Source: JAIEPW01 sp964406035 (GTDB taxonomy: Bacteria > Acidobacteriota > Terriglobia > Bryobacterales > Bryobacteraceae). From it: a stretch of DNA of 15,676 nt. The position numbers were made by a program, and so were the translations under genes. Shown in pieces: positions 6,470 to 13,906 of the stretch. The notes beneath the pieces are model-generated. The model ran no database searches, was not told the origin of the DNA, and worked only from the letters and a program-made list of their open reading frames with translations. Within the stretch, counting starts at the first letter, position 1, and each line of letters starts with the position of its first letter. Location: the NCBI GenBank assembly GCA_964406035.1, contig CAYOQB010000119.1, positions 1 through 15,676 of the forward strand. Reading direction: 5' to 3'.

Positions 6470-7831
6470 TCAGACTTCCACGACTTCGTCAAATAGATCC
6501 GGCCGCAGCCGGATGCCGGCCGCCAGCAGCTTCTCGTAAAACTTCGGCCGGATGCCGGTGGCCGCGAACCGGCCCAGCACCTTGCCCTCCGGCGACAAGC
6601 CGCGCTTCTCAAACACGAACAGATCCTGCAGCGTGATCACTTCGCCTTCCATGCCCGTGACCTCGGTGACGCTCATCACCCGGCGCGAGCCGTCCGACAG
6701 GCGCGAGGCCTGCACGAACAGGTTCACCGCGCTCGCGATCTGCTGCCGGATGGACACCAGTTGCATGTTCGAATTGGCCAGCGACACCATCACTTCCAGT
6801 CGCGACACGCCGTCGCGGGGCGAATTGGCGTGAATCGTGGTCAGCGATCCGTCGTGACCCGTGTTCATCGCCTGCAGCATGTCCAGCGCTTCCTCGCCGC
6901 GGACTTCGCCCACCACGATGCGGTCCGGACGCATACGCAGGCTGTTCACCAGCAGCTCGCGCTGCCGCACCGCGCCGTGCCCTTCCAGGTTCGGGGGCCG
7001 CGTCTCCAGCCGCGCCACGTGCGGCTGCTTCAACTGCAGTTCCGCCGCGTCCTCGATGGTGACAATGCGTTCCTTGTTGTTGATGAACAGGCTCAGCGCG
7101 TTCAGCAGCGTCGTCTTGCCGGCGCCGGTGCCGCCCAGAATGATGATGTTCAGCCGCGCCTTCACGGCGGCCTCGAGCAGCTCCATCATTCCCTGCGTCA
7201 TCGCCCGCCGGTCCACCAGGTCCGGCGGCATCAGCTTGTCCTGGCTGAAACGGCGGATCGACAGCAGCGGCCCGTCCACCGCCAGCGGCGGAATGATCGC
7301 GTTCACGCGCGATCCGTCCGACAGGCGCGCGTCCACCATCGGCGTCGATTCGTCCACGCGGCGGCCCACCTGGCTGACGATCTTGTCGATGATCCGCAGC
7401 AGGTGGCCGTCGTCGCGGAAATTGACGTTGGTCAGCTCCAGCAGGCCGCGCCGTTCCACATAAACCTGTTTATGGGTGTTCACCAGAATGTCGGAGATGG
7501 TGGGATCCTGCAGCAGGGGCTCAAGCGGCCCCAGCCCGAATACCTCGTCCAGAACCTCATCGCAGATCTGGTTCTTCTCGATCGCGCTGAGCAGCGTCGG
7601 CTCGGCGTCGATCAGGCTCATCACCGCCTGGCGCACTTCCGCCCGGACGCGCTGGTTGTCGATCGTCGCCAGCGCCTCCAAGTTGATCTTGTCCACCAGC
7701 TTGCGGTGCAGCGTGAACTTCAGTTCCTGATACTCCGGCTTCAGCGACCCCTTGGGCCGCCCCGAGTTCTTCAGCAACCGCTGCTCCCAGCCGGCCGCCT
7801 GTCCGCTCTTGTTTTCGATTCCTGGAAACAT
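6470..7831 (-). CDS. tadA: Tad/Cpa pilus assembly ATPase TadA (CpaF)
   Basis: The 453-aa product is a secretion ATPase of the VirB11/PilT-like superfamily and powers pilus assembly at the inner membrane. Visible motifs are Walker A GGTGAGKT (233-240), the Asp box RIVTIEDAAELQL (255-267), Walker B RIVVGEVRG (304-312) and the His box GHDGSLTTIHANSPRD (325-340), all intact. The N-terminal domain (~60-200) includes FGLGPLEPLL and DILVN, typical of CpaF. It sits between the cpaE/tadZ-like gene and tadB. The ribosome binding site before the ATG at 7831 is weak (GGGT), so translation may depend on coupling with the upstream gene 33 bp away. The tail (~420-453) beyond the ATPase core looks normal for this family. 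Confidence 0.96.
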   Translation of the reverse strand: MFPGIENKSGQAAGWEQRLLKNSGRPKGSLKPEYQELKFTLHRKLVDKINLEALATIDNQRVRAEVRQAVMSLIDAEPTLLSAIEKNQICDEVLDEVFGLGPLEPLLQDPTISDILVNTHKQVYVERRGLLELTNVNFRDDGHLLRIIDKIVSQVGRRVDESTPMVDARLSDGSRVNAIIPPLAVDGPLLSIRRFSQDKLMPPDLVDRRAMTQGMMELLEAAVKARLNIIILGGTGAGKTTLLNALSLFINNKERIVTIEDAAELQLKQPHVARLETRPPNLEGHGAVRQRELLVNSLRMRPDRIVVGEVRGEEALDMLQAMNTGHDGSLTTIHANSPRDGVSRLEVMVSLANSNMQLVSIRQQIASAVNLFVQASRLSDGSRRVMSVTEVTGMEGEVITLQDLFVFEKRGLSPEGKVLGRFAATGIRPKFYEKLLAAGIRLRPDLFDEVVEV

Positions 7832-7864
7832 GTTTTACCCGTTCCGTCTCATCCGTCGTCTCAC

Positions 7865-9058
7865 CTACGCCACGGCCGGCTTCAACTCCTTGGCCGCCCG
7901 CGCCGACTCGGCCGCGCGCGCGCTCGCCAGGCGCGTCGAAAGCCCCTCGATCGCCTTGCCCAGCTCCCCTTCGCGTCCCAGCGGCTGCCCCAGCGTCACC
8001 ACCCGGTGCAGCGCGAAATAATCGTTGGGAAAGCTGGCGTGCACCGCGCAGCCGAACAGCTTCTCCATGTCCGCCGGGGAGATCCCGTCGCGCTTCGAAA
8101 AACGGTTCACCACCACCTGGAAACGGTCCCGCGGGAAGCCCAGGCCGTCGATCAGATTCAAGGCCCGCCGGGTCAGGTGCAGGCTCGGCAGCTCCGCCGT
8201 CGAGACCAGGTACGCCTTGTCCGACTCCGAGATCGCCATCAGGCTGGAACGGTGGAACACCGCCGGCAAATCCAGCACCACCCAGTCATACAGCCGCCGC
8301 GCGTGCTCGATCACCAGGTGCAGCCGCGCCGGGTCCACGACATCGGCCCGCGGCGCCGCCGGCGCGGGCAGGATGTCCACCCCGTCGGCGTGCGCGATCA
8401 GCGCCGCCCACAGCGTGGCGTCCAGACGCTCGGCGTTCTCCAGCGCATCGGCCAGCGAGTAGCGGTGGCTCAGCTTCAGATAGAAGCCGATGGTGCCGCC
8501 CATCAAATCGAAATCGGCCAGCAGCACCCGCTTGCCCGTCGTCCGGGCCAGCGAGAACGCCGTCTGCGTGGCCAGCGTCGACGCGCCCGAACCGGGCTTG
8601 GTCGAGGAAAACACAATTACCGAGCCCAGCTCCGGCTCCCCCGCCGGCTCCTGCTTGCGGATGCGGCGCAGCCGCTGCAGCGCCGCCTGCTGCGTCGCCG
8701 CGTCGAAGGGCGCGTACAGAAACTCGCTCGCCCCGGCGCGCAGGCTCTTCAGAATCGCGTCCGAATCGTTGCTGCGGTGCAGACCCACCACTTCCACCGG
8801 AGGCGTCAGGTTCACCAGGAACTGGATCAGGTCGCAGGCGGCCCCCAGATCCGTCGCCAGATCGAGCAGCACCATCTCCGGCTTCAACTGCCGCAGCCGG
8901 ATCTCCAGCGTCTGCCGCGTGGGGTAGCTCTTGACGTCGCTCAGGATCTGGAACGCCCGCGTCTCCGGCACGGTGGCCAGGAACTCGTTCGCCAGGCCCT
9001 GATCGGGCGCGATCAGCAGCGCGGTGATGGGAGCTTCGCTATGGGGCCGCGTTTCCAT
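7865..9058 (-). CDS. cpaE: CpaE/TadZ-like ParA-family pilus localisation protein
   Basis: The 397-aa product has an N-terminal response-regulator-like domain (~1-135) with MVLLDL placing D66 at the usual phosphoacceptor position, followed by a MinD/ParA-type ATPase domain (~145-370). The P-loop reads STKPGSGASTLA (152-163): the first, signature lysine of the deviant Walker A motif is K154, while the second lysine is replaced by alanine, a change often seen in CpaE/TadZ proteins. RVLLADFDLMGG (177-188) and WVVLDLPAVFH (259-269) are the other nucleotide-site strands. CpaE/TadZ proteins place the pilus machine at a cell pole or focus. GGGAGG precedes the ATG closely. The last ~30 residues are Ala/Arg/Glu-rich and probably helical. 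Its operon position between secretin and TadA fits. Confidence 0.92.
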   Translation of the reverse strand: METRPHSEAPITALLIAPDQGLANEFLATVPETRAFQILSDVKSYPTRQTLEIRLRQLKPEMVLLDLATDLGAACDLIQFLVNLTPPVEVVGLHRSNDSDAILKSLRAGASEFLYAPFDAATQQAALQRLRRIRKQEPAGEPELGSVIVFSSTKPGSGASTLATQTAFSLARTTGKRVLLADFDLMGGTIGFYLKLSHRYSLADALENAERLDATLWAALIAHADGVDILPAPAAPRADVVDPARLHLVIEHARRLYDWVVLDLPAVFHRSSLMAISESDKAYLVSTAELPSLHLTRRALNLIDGLGFPRDRFQVVVNRFSKRDGISPADMEKLFGCAVHASFPNDYFALHRVVTLGQPLGREGELGKAIEGLSTRLASARAAESARAAKELKPAVA

Positions 9059-9085
9059 GGGTCCTCCCGGAGAGCCTTCTCCGGA

Positions 9086-10495
9086 TTACTTCTTGGTGGC
9101 CGCCGCGCCGCCACGCGCCGGCTGCGCTCCGCCCTTCTTGTCCTTGGGCTGAACCGCCTCCGGATTGTCCGGCGTGTACGGCACCAGGAAGTCGCGCGGG
9201 AAGTACGGCTCCGGCTTCGGATCGTTCGGGTTCAGCGGCACCGTGATCTCCGGCGTCACCATCACGATCAGCTCCGAGCGGGAGCGCCGCCGGTCGATGC
9301 TCTTGAACAGCGTCCCGAAAATCGGCATGTTGCTGAGCACGGGGATGCGGTTGAAGTTCTCCGTCTCGCGGTTGTCCACCAGGCCCGCGATCACGAAGCT
9401 CTGCCCTTCCTGCAGCTCAATGTTGGTCTCGGCGCGGCGCGTCGAAAGCGCGGGCACCACGAAGCCGGAGAAGCTCACGCCATTGGCCAGATCGATGGAG
9501 CTGACCTCCTGCCGCAGCACCATCTTGATGGTGTTGTTGGGCGTGATCACCGGCGTGAACGCCAGACGGATGCCGAACTCGCGGAACTGGATGGTTACCG
9601 CGCCGGCGTTGGCGCCGCCCTGCAGCACCGGCACCGGGAACTCGCCGCCCACCAGGAAGTTGGCTTCCTTGCCCGCCGTCGTCACCAGGTTCGGCTCCGC
9701 CAGGATCTGCAGAATGCCCTTCAATTGCAGCGCGCGGATGAACGCGCCCAGGTTCAGGTCCGGACGGAAAGCGAAGATGTTCAAGGCGTCGGCGATCGCG
9801 AAAATCGAGCTCGCCCCCACCCGGTTGAAGCTGCCGCTGTTGAACTGCCCCGTTCCGGTCTGCCCGATGGTGCCGGTGGCGCCCGTTGACAGCAGGTTCA
9901 CCGCGAACTGGTTCGAAACATTGCGGTCCATCTCCGCGAATTTCACGCGGATCAGCACCTGCTTCTCAATGGGACCGACGACGTTGGTGTTGTTGACGAT
10001 GTTCTTGGCGAAGGGCGCGATCAGCGCCGCCGCCCGCTCCCCGACTTCGCGCGAGGAAACCCGCCCGTTCAGCGACATCGACTCCCGCGAGCTCAGCACC
10101 TGAATGTCCTCGCTCGGGAACGTGTCCTTGATCAGGCGCCGCACCGGCTCCAGGTTCAGCTCCACGCTGACGTTGTAAAACGTGCGCGAGCCGTCCTTGG
10201 ACCAGACCACCATGGTGGCCGAGCCGAGACCCTTGCCATGCAGCAGGATCTCGCGCGTCGTCACCGGGCTGGCGTCGAAGATATCCGGGTTCGAGGTGGA
10301 GATCTGGCGGATGTCCGACGGATAGTCGATCACCACGCTCTTGCCCACCGTCAGACGCAGGTCCTCGGCCGATTGCGCGTGCGCCAGGCCGAGGCTCGCG
10401 GCGAGAGCCAGCGCCGCCGCCACCGCCCGGTTCCATTTCGCGGGGCCCTGCCGGACAGCGCCGCGATTGCCTTGCTTGAGGATTCGCCGAATCAT
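9086..10495 (-). CDS. cpaC: Tad/Cpa pilus secretin CpaC (RcpA)
   Basis: This 469-aa protein forms the outer-membrane channel through which the pilus passes. Numbered from the ATG at 10495, a signal peptide with a long basic n-region ends AHA-Q near 41. The pilus-type N-terminal secretin domain covers ~42-112 (LTVGKSVVIDYPSDIRQIS). A BON-like stretch (~118-175) follows, then the secretin core (~178-420) with GGEFPVPV (283-290), IPVLSNMPIFGTLF (384-397) and ELIVMVTPEIT (408-418). The tail is rich in Pro, Lys, Gly and Ala. I prefer this start because GAGGAA (10499-10504) precedes it, whereas the alternative ATG at 10522, nine codons upstream, has no good site. It is 27 bp from cpaE and ~50 bp from cpaB (22 bp with the longer start). 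Confidence 0.93.
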   Translation of the reverse strand: MIRRILKQGNRGAVRQGPAKWNRAVAAALALAASLGLAHAQSAEDLRLTVGKSVVIDYPSDIRQISTSNPDIFDASPVTTREILLHGKGLGSATMVVWSKDGSRTFYNVSVELNLEPVRRLIKDTFPSEDIQVLSSRESMSLNGRVSSREVGERAAALIAPFAKNIVNNTNVVGPIEKQVLIRVKFAEMDRNVSNQFAVNLLSTGATGTIGQTGTGQFNSGSFNRVGASSIFAIADALNIFAFRPDLNLGAFIRALQLKGILQILAEPNLVTTAGKEANFLVGGEFPVPVLQGGANAGAVTIQFREFGIRLAFTPVITPNNTIKMVLRQEVSSIDLANGVSFSGFVVPALSTRRAETNIELQEGQSFVIAGLVDNRETENFNRIPVLSNMPIFGTLFKSIDRRRSRSELIVMVTPEITVPLNPNDPKPEPYFPRDFLVPYTPDNPEAVQPKDKKGGAQPARGGAAATKK

Positions 10496-10498
10496 GTT

Positions 10499-10504
10499 TT
10501 CCTC
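10499..10504 (-). promoter_or_regulatory. Ribosome binding site that favours the shorter cpaC start
   Basis: GAGGAA on the minus strand lies 3 nt before the ATG at 10495 (core AGGA 4 nt or so away). The upstream in-frame ATG at 10522 is preceded only by AACGGGA directly abutting the codon, which is too close to serve well. This supports the shorter, more typical secretin N-terminus. Confidence 0.55.
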
Positions 10505-10544
10505 TTCTCCCACTCTCTTCATTCCCGTTAGGCCGCGACGCGCC

Positions 10545-11423
10545 CTAGAACATGCGGCGCGGCAGGACTTCCACTTCCTTCTTCGTTCCGCGGATCATCA
10601 CCACCTGGTCCGGCGGGGGCGGCGGCGGCGGGGCCGCGACCGCGGGCGCCGGCGGCGGCGCCACCGAAGCGCGGATCACCGGCCGCGGGCGCGGCTCCTC
10701 GGATTCCTTCTTCGCCGGCTTCGCGCCGTACAACTCCGCCGCGGTCCGGCCGGGCGTCTTGGCCACGTCCTGATCCACCGAATTGCGCAGCACCAGCTGC
10801 AGACGGCCTTCATTGTTGGCCAGCGTCAGGATCTCGGCCTGCTCCGGCGTCGCCAGCAGCGTCACCGTGGCCGCCTGGATCGCCTGGCCGCGCGGATCGG
10901 GCTGCAGCGTCTGTCCCGCCGACAGCACCAGCATGTTCTGCAGGCACGTCGTGGTCATGTTGTCGTTGCCCTCCGGCGGACGACCGGTCACCAGCACGTC
11001 CACGCGCATCCCCGGCAGCACGAAGCCCGCCACCGCGGCAACGTCATTCACCCGCACCGTGGCCGCGCGCATGCCCACCGGAATCGTCGGCGCCAGGCCC
11101 AGGCCGGAGCCGCGAGCCGCGAGGCGGCCGTCGATCACCGGTTCATCCACCAGAATGTTGGAAACCACTGGCCGGTCGATCACTTCCTCCACCTTCGAGA
11201 ACGCGCCCTTGGGGAACGCCGAGGTGACGATCTTCACGGTCTTCACGTCCTGCGGCTTGATGGTCACGCCCATGACCAGCGGACGCGTCGCCACGACAAT
11301 GTCCTTGTCTCCGGAATCCGACTTCGGACCCCCGGAACGCGCCGTCATCTGGTAGAAAATGCTCGAAACCACCAGCGCGAATACCAGGCTGACGCCCAAC
11401 ACGGTGAGAAATCTGCGATCCAT
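10545..11423 (-). CDS. cpaB: Flp pilus assembly protein CpaB (RcpC)
   Basis: The 292-aa product has an N-terminal membrane anchor (~6-24) and then a SAF-type domain (~41-103; DIVVATRPLVMGVTIKPQDV is typical) followed by the RcpC/CpaB domain (~115-235; GMRAATVRVNDVAAVAGFVLPG). CpaB/RcpC is a periplasmic partner of the secretin, possibly acting on peptidoglycan contact or pilus gating. The C-terminal ~60 residues are low-complexity, rich in Pro, Ala and Arg with a run of seven prolines (265-271), then a short strand DQVVMIRGTKKEVEV before the end. AGGAG precedes the ATG at 11423. It lies 72 bp after the prepilin peptidase gene and just before cpaC, the standard cpaB-cpaC order. Confidence 0.93.
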   Translation of the reverse strand: MDRRFLTVLGVSLVFALVVSSIFYQMTARSGGPKSDSGDKDIVVATRPLVMGVTIKPQDVKTVKIVTSAFPKGAFSKVEEVIDRPVVSNILVDEPVIDGRLAARGSGLGLAPTIPVGMRAATVRVNDVAAVAGFVLPGMRVDVLVTGRPPEGNDNMTTTCLQNMLVLSAGQTLQPDPRGQAIQAATVTLLATPEQAEILTLANNEGRLQLVLRNSVDQDVAKTPGRTAAELYGAKPAKKESEEPRPRPVIRASVAPPPAPAVAAPPPPPPPDQVVMIRGTKKEVEVLPRRMF

Positions 11424-11495
11424 ATCCGTTCTCCTCGAACCTCTAGTCCGCTAAAACTTCTTAAAACGCACCCGCTAAAAAGCGCTGCAACACAC
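11424..11495 (-). other. 72-bp spacer between prepilin peptidase and cpaB
   Basis: This is the largest gap inside the Tad operon. It carries the cpaB ribosome binding site, a 9-bp direct repeat CCGCTAAAA (plus strand 11448-11456 and 11472-11480), and a small hairpin CGCT-AAAA-AGCG (11473-11484). No ORF for a pilin fits here. The stem is too short for a confident terminator; a minor role in tuning expression of the downstream genes is possible. Confidence 0.4.
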
Positions 11496-11942
11496 TCAGA
11501 CCGGAACCAGCGACAGCCACGCTCCGGCGGCAATCGCCGGGGCATAAGGAATGGCATCGGCGCGCAGCGGAGCGCCCTGCTGCTTGCGCATCCGGTTGCG
11601 CAGCGCCGTCCAGGCCACCGCGCCCAGCGCGATCAGCCCGCCCACGCCCGCCGTCCACATCGCCGCTTCCAACAACCGCCCGGCGCCCAGAATCGCGCCG
11701 AAGCCGGCCATCAACTTGACATCGCCTCCGCCCATCCCGCCGAGCAGATAAAAAATCAGAAAAACGCCGAAACCGGCCGCCGCGCCCAGAACACCCGCCA
11801 GCGCGCCGCGCCAGCCGGATTCGAAGGTCTGAATCGCGATACCGCCCGCCAGCGCCACCGCCGGAATCCAGTTCGCGATGTGCCGCCGCCGCAGGTCGTC
11901 GATGGTCGCCGCCAGGCCCACCGCGATCGAAAGCGCTACCAC
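11496..11942 (-). CDS. tadV: Prepilin peptidase, A24 family (TadV/CpaA)
   Basis: The 148-aa polytopic membrane protein is the size of the minimal TadV/CpaA enzymes that lack the methylase domain. Both catalytic aspartates of this aspartic protease family are present: one in ATIDDLRRRHIANW (D15/D16) and one in the GxGD-type motif GMGGGDVKLM (D74). About four to six hydrophobic segments are visible. It cleaves the leader from Flp-type prepilins at the inner membrane. The start shown is GTG at 11942, 11 bp past the stop of the 84-aa gene. GAGGGG (11964-11969) is 21 nt upstream, too far for that GTG, so translational coupling or a CTG at 11957 overlapping the upstream TGA are alternatives. Function is clear; the exact start is not. 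Confidence 0.9.
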   Translation of the reverse strand: MVALSIAVGLAATIDDLRRRHIANWIPAVALAGGIAIQTFESGWRGALAGVLGAAAGFGVFLIFYLLGGMGGGDVKLMAGFGAILGAGRLLEAAMWTAGVGGLIALGAVAWTALRNRMRKQQGAPLRADAIPYAPAIAAGAWLSLVPV

Positions 11943-11953
11943 CGGGGATACGG

Positions 11954-12208
11954 TCAGCGCGATCCCCTCGCCTGCCCGGCGCGCCGGGCAACCGCCGCGG
12001 CCGCCGACCCGGCCGCCGCCGCCCGCGCCGCCTTGCGCTTCGGCACCGGCCCGCTGAGCATCAGCGGCGCCAGGAATCCCGCCTGTAAGGCGAACTCCGC
12101 TAAGGCTTTACCCGATGGCAACCGCCAGTTCACCATCCACTCGATGGGCATCATCGAAGGGGAGCCTGCCTTCGTTGCTCGGTTCGGATTCGCCTCGGAC
12201 GTCTTCAT
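11954..12208 (-). CDS. 84-aa unknown protein at head of Tad operon, prepilin-like motif
   Basis: The family is not recognised. The ATG at 12208 has a strong ribosome binding site (AGGAG at 12215-12219, complement, 6 nt spacing), and its TGA lies 11 bp before the prepilin peptidase GTG, so it is probably the first operon gene. The protein has a polar/basic N-terminus, then LPSGKALAEFALQAGFLAPL (30-49), then a basic Ala/Arg-rich tail (57-84). G33 followed by KALAE puts a glutamate at +5 and a phenylalanine at +6, the pattern of type IV/Flp prepilin and TadE cleavage sites (Flp usually has E-Y). Against a pilin: the hydrophobic stretch is short (~17 residues) and contains Gln and Pro. It could be a divergent pilin or minor pilin, a small regulator, or unrelated. 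Confidence 0.55.
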   Translation of the reverse strand: MKTSEANPNRATKAGSPSMMPIEWMVNWRLPSGKALAEFALQAGFLAPLMLSGPVPKRKAARAAAAGSAAAAVARRAGQARGSR

Positions 12209-12273
12209 CTGTTGCTCCTCTCCATCCTTCGGTAGAGTCGGTAGATTTCAGTAGGCCAGGGAGTTGTTTTTGT

Positions 12274-12297
12274 GGTTCCTACTTAGAACCTAAGTTC
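12274..12297. promoter_or_regulatory. Overlapping palindromes upstream of Tad operon
   Basis: Three inverted repeats share bases here: GGTTC (12274-12278) with GAACC (12286-12290), ACTTAG (12281-12286) with CTAAGT (12290-12295), and GAAC (12286-12289) with GTTC (12294-12297). They cannot all form at once, so RNA from this region could switch between stems, or a dimeric regulator could bind the DNA repeats. The site is 66-89 bp before the first Tad-operon gene and ~26-49 bp past the stop of the upstream membrane-protein gene. No T-run follows on the minus strand, so terminator function is unlikely. Confidence 0.4.
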
Positions 12298-12322
12298 CGG
12301 CAGCCCACTGCTTCGCTTATGC

Positions 12323-13906
12323 TTATCGGCGCGACCGGGAGAAAAGTAGGGCTTTGCCATCATCGGCCAGCAACCTCCATCGCCCGTCCCGCTTCAACAG
12401 CTCCGCCAGCGGCCACTCCACCGGAACCAACGCCACCTCAAAACCGTGCTTGTCCACCAGCCGCGCCCAGTCGTGCTGCGCGTTCATCATCCGCAAATAC
12501 TCGCCGCCCAACTCCTGGCCGTAGAAATCGCTGCGCCCGTCCACGAACACTTTCTGCCTTGGATAGTGGTGATAAATCAGGTAATCCGCCCATTGATCCT
12601 GGGTCAGCACGCGGCTCGACTGCAGCAACTCGCGATGCTCGGCCACCATCTTGGCGGGGAATAGCTCCTCAGGGAAATCCTTAGGCCACTTCACCGGCTT
12701 GTCCAGAAACGCCAGCACCACCACCAGCGCGACTCCCCACAAGCTGGTTCGCCGGAAGCTCGGACCCAGGTCCCGCCCGATCCCGTCCAGAATTCCGGCG
12801 ATGCTCTTCCGCGACGCGCCCGAAGTCCAGTGCGCCCACCAATGCGCCGCCTCATAGGCGATCCAGGGCGCGGCAACCGCGACAAAAACCGGAATGTGGC
12901 GGGCCGAGGTCAGGGCCAGGTGTCCGAATCCCAGAATCCACAAGGCCGGCGTGATCTCGCGGCGCTTCAACAGTCCCGCCGCCGCCAGCAGCCCGGCGAA
13001 CAGCAGCGCCTCGAACTGCGCCGCGTTCTCGCCGCGGAAGTTCGGCGCCTGGAACTCCTGCACCACGCTCTGGATCCAGTCCGAGCGCAGGTACTCATAG
13101 ATGTGGAGGTGTACGCCGATGCCGAACGGGTTCAATAACGACGCGACGGCACAGGCGATAGCCACCAGCGTGTAACGAAGCGCCAGGTCCCATTCGCGCC
13201 ACGGCTTACCTGCCAGCGCAGCCTCCGCCGCGCTACCCACCACGGCGATTCCGAGCACCGCGATACCCGCCGGAAAGCCACCATGCAGGTTCACCCACAC
13301 GGCGGTGAGCGGCGCCAATACCCAGATCCACGGGGTCCGGCGGCGGCGATCGCTTTCCACCAGCCAGGCCGTGATTACCAGGAACAGCATGGTAAACAGG
13401 TGCGGCCGGGCGAGAAAATGCAGCGAACTGGCCCCCACGCCGAGCATGGCTACCGGGACCATCACCCACAAGCTGACGCCCTGCCCGGCGATGCGCCGCA
13501 GCAGCAGCGCGGCGAACAGCGTGATCAAGGTCGCGGCGGCCAGCACCAGCGCCTTCAGGCCGCCGGCGCGGTGCAACAAGGCCATCAGGACATCGGAACC
13601 CCACTCCCAGGCGAACCACTTCTCCCCGGGTTTGGAGAAGGAAAACAGATCGTTTCGAGGCACTACGCCGGTGTCCAGGATGTACTCGCCGGTGCGGATG
13701 TGCCAGCCGGCATCGGCGTCGTTCAGCAGCCCTTTCCAGCCGAACTCGCCCGCCAGGAACAGCCAGCTCATGACGGCGATAAAGAAAAGGTCGGTCAGCG
13801 AAGGCACCAGCAGGCGTCCCCAGGACGTTTTCAGCACGGCGTCCAGCCGGACGGTCTTCGCGGCCGGAGCTTTCTGAGGTACTGCCAGGATCTGTGGACC
13901 GGTCAA
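12323..13906 (-). CDS. Polytopic membrane protein, GT-C-type glycosyltransferase-like
   Basis: The 527-aa product has about nine to ten hydrophobic segments between ~38 and 400, then a soluble C-terminal domain (~405-527). After the first membrane helix, a large loop contains NDADAGWHIRTGEYIL (62-77) and VPRNDLFSFSKPGEKWFAWEW (82-102). An acidic DxD-type motif (D63, D65) placed in the first extracytoplasmic loop is characteristic of GT-C-fold, lipid-phosphate-sugar-dependent glycosyltransferases. The C-terminal part has QDQWADYLIY and KVFVDGRSDFYG. The start is TTG at 13906, chosen because AGGAA lies ~6 nt upstream and the first in-frame ATG is 45 codons inside, within the first helix. It lies 114 bp upstream of the Tad operon on the same strand. 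Donor and acceptor are unknown; pilin glycosylation would be pure inference. Confidence 0.6.
   Translation of the reverse strand: MTGPQILAVPQKAPAAKTVRLDAVLKTSWGRLLVPSLTDLFFIAVMSWLFLAGEFGWKGLLNDADAGWHIRTGEYILDTGVVPRNDLFSFSKPGEKWFAWEWGSDVLMALLHRAGGLKALVLAAATLITLFAALLLRRIAGQGVSLWVMVPVAMLGVGASSLHFLARPHLFTMLFLVITAWLVESDRRRRTPWIWVLAPLTAVWVNLHGGFPAGIAVLGIAVVGSAAEAALAGKPWREWDLALRYTLVAIACAVASLLNPFGIGVHLHIYEYLRSDWIQSVVQEFQAPNFRGENAAQFEALLFAGLLAAAGLLKRREITPALWILGFGHLALTSARHIPVFVAVAAPWIAYEAAHWWAHWTSGASRKSIAGILDGIGRDLGPSFRRTSLWGVALVVVLAFLDKPVKWPKDFPEELFPAKMVAEHRELLQSSRVLTQDQWADYLIYHHYPRQKVFVDGRSDFYGQELGGEYLRMMNAQHDWARLVDKHGFEVALVPVEWPLAELLKRDGRWRLLADDGKALLFSRSRR

Noticed and set aside
7865..9058. Inactive or damaged ATPase because the second P-loop lysine is alanine
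   Set aside because: This replacement is a recurrent trait in the CpaE/TadZ family and the signature lysine K154 and other strands are intact, so it is not evidence of a broken gene.
6761..9889. 1042-codon open frame on the plus strand opposite tadA, cpaE and cpaC
   Set aside because: It spans several well-motivated minus-strand genes, has Arg/His/Gln-rich low-complexity composition and no ribosome binding site logic; it is an antisense shadow of high-GC codon use.
10341..12254. 637-codon open frame on the plus strand opposite cpaB and tadV
   Set aside because: Same antisense composition, and it covers intergenic gaps and the catalytic motifs of the prepilin peptidase on the other strand.
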